Of a DNA stretch of 18,646 nt, positions 13,957-18,646 are shown piece by piece. The notes beneath the pieces are model-generated. The model made no database searches. It saw only the letters and a program-made list of their open reading frames with translations, and was not told the DNA's origin. Position numbers and translations under genes: made by a program. The stretch is from positions 1-18,646 of the forward strand of contig DFOK01000093.1 of assembly GCA_002376715.1 (NCBI GenBank), given 5' to 3'. Each line of letters starts with the position of its first letter. Within the stretch, counting starts at the first letter, position 1. Source of the stretch: Bacteroidales bacterium UBA3543 (GTDB lineage: Bacteria; Bacteroidota; Bacteroidia; Bacteroidales; UBA932).

Positions 13957-14892
13957 ATGAAAGATAAAAACATACAGGATTATAAAGAAAAAGCTGAATG
14001 GGTCTTTTTAAATCTACCTGATAGTGCTCCCTCCTCTAAGGCATTGCATGACATTAGACGTGCTGTGGGTTTTGTCAACACCCCGCTTAAACGTGGTATA
14101 ATATGGGTGATTTCAGCTGCTGCTGTCGTGATGCTGGTTGTTAGCAGTATTCTTCTTCTTCATAACAGGAGTCTTGAAAAACAGCTCAATAATATGACCG
14201 CGGAGTACAAACTAATGATGGTAGTACCAGATCTTGAACAGAATGACGCTATTCTCAAATATAATGTAAATCCCGGCGTTAAAGGCAATGTCATCCTTCC
14301 TGATGGTAGTGAGGTCATTCTTAATAGTGACAGCAGGCTCACTTGTCCTTCAAGATTCGAAGATGGTAAGCGTGTAGTTGAACTCGACGGAGAAGGATAC
14401 TTCAAGGTGAAAAGTAATCGTGACTGGCCTATGTTTGTCCGCACGAAGAAGGGTGTTATAGTTAAGGTAACCGGTACCGAATTCAATCTCTCCTCATATA
14501 GTAATGATAAAAATCTCAAACTTACCCTGGTATCGGGTAAGGTCTCGCTTATGACTGACGACCAGGAAGAGGAAATCGTACTTAAGGAAAAAGAAGAGAT
14601 AGTTGTCTCTCCTGAAGGTATTTCATCTGCGGGGCGCAAGGTTGCTGATATGAGACTTAACACTTCATGGAAGGATGGATATCTAGTATTTGACAATACT
14701 CCCATTGAGGAGGTGATTAAAAGAATTGAGCGTTGGTATGGAGTAGTCATTACTGTCAACAATACTAAAGTGATGGACAATGTTTTTACTGCCAGTTTTA
14801 GCTCTGAGTCGCTCGGACAGGTGCTTAATCTGCTCCGTTTGACATGTGGCGTAAGATCGTCCGTACAGGACAATCGTGTTTCCCTCTATTGA
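13957..14892 (+). CDS. FecR-family transmembrane anti-sigma factor
   Basis: This protein should bind the ECF sigma factor with its cytoplasmic N-terminus (about 1-46) and sense a signal through its periplasmic part. It has 311 residues. A single membrane helix lies at about 47-69. The FecR domain follows (about 105-205: LPDGSEVILNSDSRLTCPSR, the VVELDGEGYFKV strand, VTGTEFNLSSY). A DUF4974-like C-terminal domain (about 236-311, starting WKDGYLVFDNTPIEEVIKRI) is typical of Bacteroidota members. Two cysteines, C130 and C297, are both periplasmic; C130 stands where FecR proteins commonly have an aromatic residue before Pro. Instead of a SusC-like receptor, dsbD follows after 21 bases. A direct thiol-sensing role is inference only. 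Confidence 0.93.
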   Translation: MKDKNIQDYKEKAEWVFLNLPDSAPSSKALHDIRRAVGFVNTPLKRGIIWVISAAAVVMLVVSSILLLHNRSLEKQLNNMTAEYKLMMVVPDLEQNDAILKYNVNPGVKGNVILPDGSEVILNSDSRLTCPSRFEDGKRVVELDGEGYFKVKSNRDWPMFVRTKKGVIVKVTGTEFNLSSYSNDKNLKLTLVSGKVSLMTDDQEEEIVLKEKEEIVVSPEGISSAGRKVADMRLNTSWKDGYLVFDNTPIEEVIKRIERWYGVVITVNNTKVMDNVFTASFSSESLGQVLNLLRLTCGVRSSVQDNRVSLY

Positions 14893-14913
14893 TAATAACA
14901 ATAAAAGATTGCA

Positions 14914-16980
14914 ATGAGATTCATTAAAAAACTGTTTCTTATCCTGATATTCCTATCAGGAATTTCTATTTTAGCATATTCCCAGTCGAATCTTGTTTCC
15001 TGGAAAATTGCTTCGGAGGCTTATGGTGACAACACTTTCGACATAAAAATAACGGCCTCCATTGCCTCAGGATGGCATATGTACGATATGGGGCCTTATG
15101 AAAACGGCCCTAATGCCACAACATTTATCTTTACCCTTCCCAATGGTGTGACCAAGGTGGGAGAGATCAGTTCCATTGAGAAGCCGATCAAGGTGGATGA
15201 TCCGATGTTCGGTATGTTAATCGGCTACTACGAAAAGAGTGTCACTTTTGTTCAGAAGGTAAATCTTACAGTCCCGAAAGCTACCGTTGAGGTAATGGTG
15301 GAGTGGATGACCTGCGACGATACCAGCTGTACTCCTCCGGATGATCATACCATGAAAATAGAGTTACAAGCACCCTCTCTTACCTCTGAAGGGGAGGATG
15401 CTACAGCTCTGGATGCTCCCGGACTGACTCAGGAAGAGTCTGACGAAGTTACTGCAGTCTTGTCATCGGATGGTGATGTTAGGATGTCAGCTCCGGAAAA
15501 GGCCACCAGGGGCGGTTCGCTTTGGGCTATGATTATTGAGGCTATACTTTGGGGATTTGCAGCACTACTGACTCCTTGTGTTTTTCCCATGGTGCCGATG
15601 ACCGTATCATTCTTCATTAAGGGTTCTGAGGACAAGGCAAGAGGCAGGTTTCGCGCTATAATGTACGGTGTGTTTATTGTGCTTCTCTATACAGTTCCTA
15701 TTGCGGCTATAATCATAATAACGCGTATTGTGGGTGGAGATGCCGTTACTGCGGACATCTTCAACTGGTTGGCTACCCACTGGATTCCCAATATCCTCTT
15801 CTTCCTGGTATTTATGGTCTTTGCCGCCTCCTTCTTTGGTGCTTTCGAGATAGTGATGCCGAGCAAACTTGTCAACAAAAGCGATCAGCAGGCAAGTCAG
15901 CGTCAGGGATTGGGAGGAGTATTTTTCCTCGCCCTTACTCTTGTGCTCGTATCATTCTCTTGCACCGGTCCCATCGTGGGTACGGTGCTTATAAAATCCA
16001 CTGCAGGTGAGTTTTGGGCTCCGATCATCACTATGCTGGCCTTCTCTTTGGCCTTTGCGCTTCCTTTTATGATCTTTGCTCTCTTCCCTGCTCTGCTGGG
16101 TAACATTCCTAAGAGTGGAGGATGGCTCAACTCCGTCAAGGTGGTGCTTGGATTCATCGAGGTGGCACTTGGTTTTAAGTTCCTCAGCGTTGCCGATCAG
16201 GTCTATCACTGGGGCCTCCTGGACAGGGAGATTTATCTTGCAATATGGATTGTCTGCTTTACATTATTGGGATTTTATCTTCTCGGCAAACTCAAATTCA
16301 AGCATGACAGTGACCTCAAGCATATTGGGGTTTTCCGCCTGGTACTCGCGATAGCATCATTCAGCTTTGTGGTATATATGATCCCTGGTATGTGGGGGGC
16401 TCCTTTAAAAGGCCTCTCCGGTTATTTGCCTCCTATCAGCACACAAGATTTTGTGATACCAACAGACGGAAGTCGTACCACTCAGGCTGAAGCGGCAAGC
16501 GCATATACTGTCAAATATGGGGATTTTCTTAAACTTCCTCATGGATTGAGCGGCTTTTTTGACCTGGAGGAGGCTCAGGCTCACGCCGAAAAGGTAGGCA
16601 AACCGGTATTTGTGGATTTCACCGGTCACGGATGCGTCAATTGTCGCGAAATGGAGGCAAGAGTGTGGAGCGATCCTAGGGTGCTTGAGATTCTCAAAAG
16701 GGATTATGTCATCTGTGCCCTTTATGCAGATGACAAAAAACAGGTGCCCGAGGAGAATTGGGTTACAAATGACAATGGCAAGGTACTCAAGACACTCGGT
16801 AAGATAAACTCCTATTTTGCACTGACACGATACGGAGTCAATGCTCAGCCTTATTATGTACTGGAGGACAACAACGGCAGACAGTTGGTGGAGCCTCGTG
16901 GATACAACCTTGACGTGGAATCCTTCATCCAATGGCTTGAAGAGGGAGTGAAAGCATACAAGACTAACGAGCAACTCTAA
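14914..16980 (+). CDS. dsbD: Thiol:disulfide interchange protein DsbD
   Basis: This inner-membrane protein passes electrons from cytoplasmic thioredoxin to periplasmic thiol proteins. The 688 residues show the three DsbD parts: a signal peptide (about 1-23); an N-terminal alpha-like domain with C134 and C139 (TCDDTSC); a membrane domain of about eight helices (about 205-490) with the redox pair C222 (TPCVFPM) and C350 (SFSCTGP); and a C-terminal thioredoxin-like gamma domain with C574-V-N-C577 in FTGHGCVNCREME. All six functional cysteines of E. coli DsbD have counterparts, though the alpha pair is separated by four residues instead of five. It sits 21 bases after the anti-sigma gene and 10 before a TlpA-like lipoprotein, a probable client. 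Confidence 0.95.
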   Translation: MRFIKKLFLILIFLSGISILAYSQSNLVSWKIASEAYGDNTFDIKITASIASGWHMYDMGPYENGPNATTFIFTLPNGVTKVGEISSIEKPIKVDDPMFGMLIGYYEKSVTFVQKVNLTVPKATVEVMVEWMTCDDTSCTPPDDHTMKIELQAPSLTSEGEDATALDAPGLTQEESDEVTAVLSSDGDVRMSAPEKATRGGSLWAMIIEAILWGFAALLTPCVFPMVPMTVSFFIKGSEDKARGRFRAIMYGVFIVLLYTVPIAAIIIITRIVGGDAVTADIFNWLATHWIPNILFFLVFMVFAASFFGAFEIVMPSKLVNKSDQQASQRQGLGGVFFLALTLVLVSFSCTGPIVGTVLIKSTAGEFWAPIITMLAFSLAFALPFMIFALFPALLGNIPKSGGWLNSVKVVLGFIEVALGFKFLSVADQVYHWGLLDREIYLAIWIVCFTLLGFYLLGKLKFKHDSDLKHIGVFRLVLAIASFSFVVYMIPGMWGAPLKGLSGYLPPISTQDFVIPTDGSRTTQAEAASAYTVKYGDFLKLPHGLSGFFDLEEAQAHAEKVGKPVFVDFTGHGCVNCREMEARVWSDPRVLEILKRDYVICALYADDKKQVPEENWVTNDNGKVLKTLGKINSYFALTRYGVNAQPYYVLEDNNGRQLVEPRGYNLDVESFIQWLEEGVKAYKTNEQL

Positions 16981-16990
16981 TTGACATTAT

Positions 16991-18088
16991 ATGAAAAGAA
17001 TAATACTTTTTATTGTAGCATCACTACTAATTGCTGCTTGTTCCGATGGCTATACAGTCATTAAAGGAGAAGCCCCCGCTTTGGAGGGTAAAACAGTATA
17101 TCTGTATACACAGGAATTTAGTGCTGGTGATTTGCAACCGGACTCCACGGTTGTGTCAAAGGGATTATTTTCCTTCAAAAAAGAATACATGGCTCCCAGT
17201 GAAGGTTGGATATACATTCCTGCGGAGAATATAAATGAGAGTGTTTATGTATTTCTTTCACTCGACCAGGGCATAATTACAATAGTTGTGCGCTCCTCTG
17301 AGGATGTAACAGTTTCGGGGACAAAGAACAACGAGGAGTTTCAGGCATTCGAGACTCTTAGGTCAGCAAAAGGTAATCAACTGATGGCTGCTATAGGTGC
17401 TGCGGAGAATCCCGACCTCTCCCGGGAGGAGAAAAAGGAGGCAGATAAACTTGTAAGTGATTTAAGAAAAGAATACTCAGCTATGCAGTATGACTTTGTG
17501 AAATCCAATATCAACAACCCCGCTGTATGGACGATGCTTCTCCACAATGTGGCAGTGACGAGTTCATTTGATAAACAAAAGGAACTTATAGCCGGAGCGG
17601 ATCAGTACACAAAAGGGACTACTGCATATAAGACAATAGTGGATCGTATCGAAAAATATGAGTTAACTACGGTAGGAAAGATGTTTAATGATTTTTCGAT
17701 GCAGAATCCTGATGGTGAAAAAGTGTCACTCTCCGATTATGCCGGAAAGGGGAAGTATATTCTTATAGACTTCTGGGCCTCCTGGTGTGGTCCTTGTAGG
17801 GCTGAAATACCAAATATTAAAGAGATATATAACTTGTACAAAGATGAGGACTTCGATATTGTGGGAGTCTCTCTGGATAATAAATATGAATCCTGGGTAA
17901 AGGCAATTGATGAACTGGGTATTCCTTGGCCGCAGATGTCCGACATCAAAGGTTGGAACTGCGAAGCGGCCGGTATTTATGCCGTGACAAGTATTCCTTA
18001 CACCATTCTTCTTGATAAAGACGGTACAATTCTAGAACGTGGCCTACATGGCAAAGACCTTCTGGAGAGAATTGGTCGATTGTTCTGA
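16991..18088 (+). CDS. TlpA-like thioredoxin lipoprotein with DUF4369-like N-terminus
   Basis: This is a periplasm-facing thiol-disulfide protein of 365 residues. The lipoprotein signal ends in LLIAAC with C17 lipidated. An N-terminal beta-rich domain (about 20-115, TVIKGEAPALEGKTVYLYTQ) resembles DUF4369, common before thioredoxin domains in Bacteroidota. A helical linker follows (about 117-215). The C-terminal TlpA/AhpC-TSA domain (about 225-365) has W265-C266-G-P-C269 and a cis-proline motif (TSIPYTI). DsbD, encoded 10 bases upstream, is the likely electron donor, making this a reductase or resuscitation factor rather than an oxidase (inference). The C-G-P-C motif fits either. The gene is the last before a strong terminator. 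Confidence 0.93.
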   Translation: MKRIILFIVASLLIAACSDGYTVIKGEAPALEGKTVYLYTQEFSAGDLQPDSTVVSKGLFSFKKEYMAPSEGWIYIPAENINESVYVFLSLDQGIITIVVRSSEDVTVSGTKNNEEFQAFETLRSAKGNQLMAAIGAAENPDLSREEKKEADKLVSDLRKEYSAMQYDFVKSNINNPAVWTMLLHNVAVTSSFDKQKELIAGADQYTKGTTAYKTIVDRIEKYELTTVGKMFNDFSMQNPDGEKVSLSDYAGKGKYILIDFWASWCGPCRAEIPNIKEIYNLYKDEDFDIVGVSLDNKYESWVKAIDELGIPWPQMSDIKGWNCEAAGIYAVTSIPYTILLDKDGTILERGLHGKDLLERIGRLF

Positions 18089-18109
18089 TTCTGACTTCAT
18101 AGATGATTG

Positions 18110-18143
18110 AAAGAGAGAAAATTGAGATTTTCTCTCTTTTTTT
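18110..18143 (+). terminator. Strong intrinsic terminator after the TlpA lipoprotein gene
   Basis: A perfect 13-bp stem, arms 18110-18122 (aaagagagaaaat) and 18127-18139 (attttctctcttt), closes on the 4-base loop tgag and runs into further T residues to 18143. It lies 21 bases after the stop codon and should end the ECF-FecR-dsbD-tlpA transcript. The A-rich left arm would also allow some termination from the opposite strand. Confidence 0.85.
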
Positions 18144-18194
18144 AGTGAATAAGCTTGGAAAATTGTAATAATGTTAAGGAAACCATCTAAATGT

Positions 18195-18646
18195 ATGAAA
18201 AAACTTCTTTTCTCTGTTTTGATTGTTGTATCAGTAACAACCATGTTTGCACAGGTTGCTCCACGAGCAAATCTCATTCAGGGTAAGCAGGAAACTCTTT
18301 CTGTGGGCCGGGATGCACCTGATTTTACGGCGACTGATGTTCATGGAAATGAATTTAGACTTTCTTCCCTAAAGGGTAAATATGTTGTGCTCGATTTCTG
18401 GGGTAGCTGGTGTAAATGGTGCATTAAAGGTTTTCCAGAAATGAAAGAGGCCTATGCAGAACTCAAAGGTAAGAATGTTGAATTTGTAGGCATAGCGTGC
18501 AAAGACCAACCGGATAAATGGCGGAAAACCGTCGCTGACAATGAGCTTCCTTGGATAAATGTGGTCTATGGAAAAAATCCGGATAACCCAAAGATTTTTT
18601 TCCTTAAGGGTTTTCCCCCAAAGATAATCATCGATCCCCAAGGAAC
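18195..18646 (+). CDS. Secreted TlpA-like thioredoxin protein (partial, 3' end cut)
   Basis: The reading frame opens at 18195 and is still open at the right edge (150 whole codons seen). A type I signal peptide (MKKLLFSVLIVVSVTTMFA, then Q20) precedes a TlpA/AhpC-TSA thioredoxin domain from about 36 (VGRDAPDFTATDVHGNEF), with W72-C73-K-W-C76 as active site and a GFPP cis-proline motif at 139-142. The CKWC active site is less usual than CGPC. An additional cysteine sits at C102. Unlike its upstream neighbour it lacks the DUF4369-like domain and lipobox. An ATG at 18191 is out of frame and does not encode a signal peptide. The gene follows the terminator by about 50 bases, so it may have its own promoter; TAAGCTTG at 18150-18157 is the nearest -7-like sequence, off by one base. 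Confidence 0.88.
   Translation, partial: MKKLLFSVLIVVSVTTMFAQVAPRANLIQGKQETLSVGRDAPDFTATDVHGNEFRLSSLKGKYVVLDFWGSWCKWCIKGFPEMKEAYAELKGKNVEFVGIACKDQPDKWRKTVADNELPWINVVYGKNPDNPKIFFLKGFPPKIIIDPQG

Noticed and set aside
14160..14873. Long minus-strand open frame (237 codons) opposite the FecR-like gene
   Set aside because: Its translation is Ser/Thr/Leu-rich without any family feature, while the plus strand encodes an intact FecR protein. It is a mirror of that codon usage.
16405..16974. Minus-strand open frame of 189 codons opposite the DsbD C-terminal domain
   Set aside because: The plus strand encodes a complete thioredoxin-like domain with its CVNC site. The antisense frame has no recognisable motif and no start context.
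18191..18193. ATG at 18191 as start of the last gene
   Set aside because: Its frame gives a cysteine-rich nonsense peptide. The ATG at 18195 gives a signal peptide and a thioredoxin domain.

Overview
The window looks like chromosomal DNA of a Bacteroidota bacterium, most likely order Bacteroidales. This rests on the gene families (a FecR-type anti-sigma factor with a C-terminal DUF4974-like region, DUF4369/TlpA lipoproteins, an M3 peptidase lipoprotein and a lipoprotein nitroreductase), on A-rich leaders without Shine-Dalgarno sites, and on several exact matches to the Bacteroidetes -7 promoter element TAnnTTTG. I see no rRNA, tRNA, CRISPR array, insertion sequence or prophage gene. Genus was not determined.

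Layout. (1) 99-3891, plus strand: the downstream part of a tripartite efflux operon, with a MacB/FtsX-type ABC permease, a HlyD/MacA-type periplasmic adaptor and a TolC-type outer-membrane channel. The ATPase probably lies to the left of the window. (2) 3895-4272, minus: a small FlK-like hotdog thioesterase that meets the TolC gene tail to tail. (3) 9313-4443, minus: a five-gene run of a small zinc-ribbon protein, an M3 oligopeptidase lipoprotein, a nitroreductase lipoprotein, umuD and umuC. Nitroreductase and umuD are 2 bases apart, so the error-prone polymerase V genes may be read from a housekeeping promoter. (4) 9503-11437, plus: a short, tail-less single-stranded DNA-binding protein, a perfect 15-bp hairpin, a pair of operator-like repeats, and cysS. 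(5) 13255-11427, minus: rpoN (sigma-54) and an OsmC-family protein. (6) 13329-18088, plus: an ECF sigma factor and a FecR-like anti-sigma factor followed directly by DsbD and a TlpA-like thioredoxin lipoprotein, closed by a strong terminator. (7) 18195 to the right edge: a second secreted TlpA-like thioredoxin, cut off by the window end.

The most interesting part is region 6. ECF sigma/FecR pairs in this phylum usually sit beside a SusC-like TonB-dependent transducer. Here the pair leads straight into a periplasmic disulfide-reduction pathway: DsbD carries electrons from cytoplasmic thioredoxin across the inner membrane, and the TlpA-like proteins are plausible acceptors. The FecR-like protein also has two cysteines in its periplasmic part, which suggests, by inference only, a redox-responsive transmembrane switch. 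The divergent rpoN/ECF intergenic region carries back-to-back promoter elements and would give rpoN an almost leaderless transcript.
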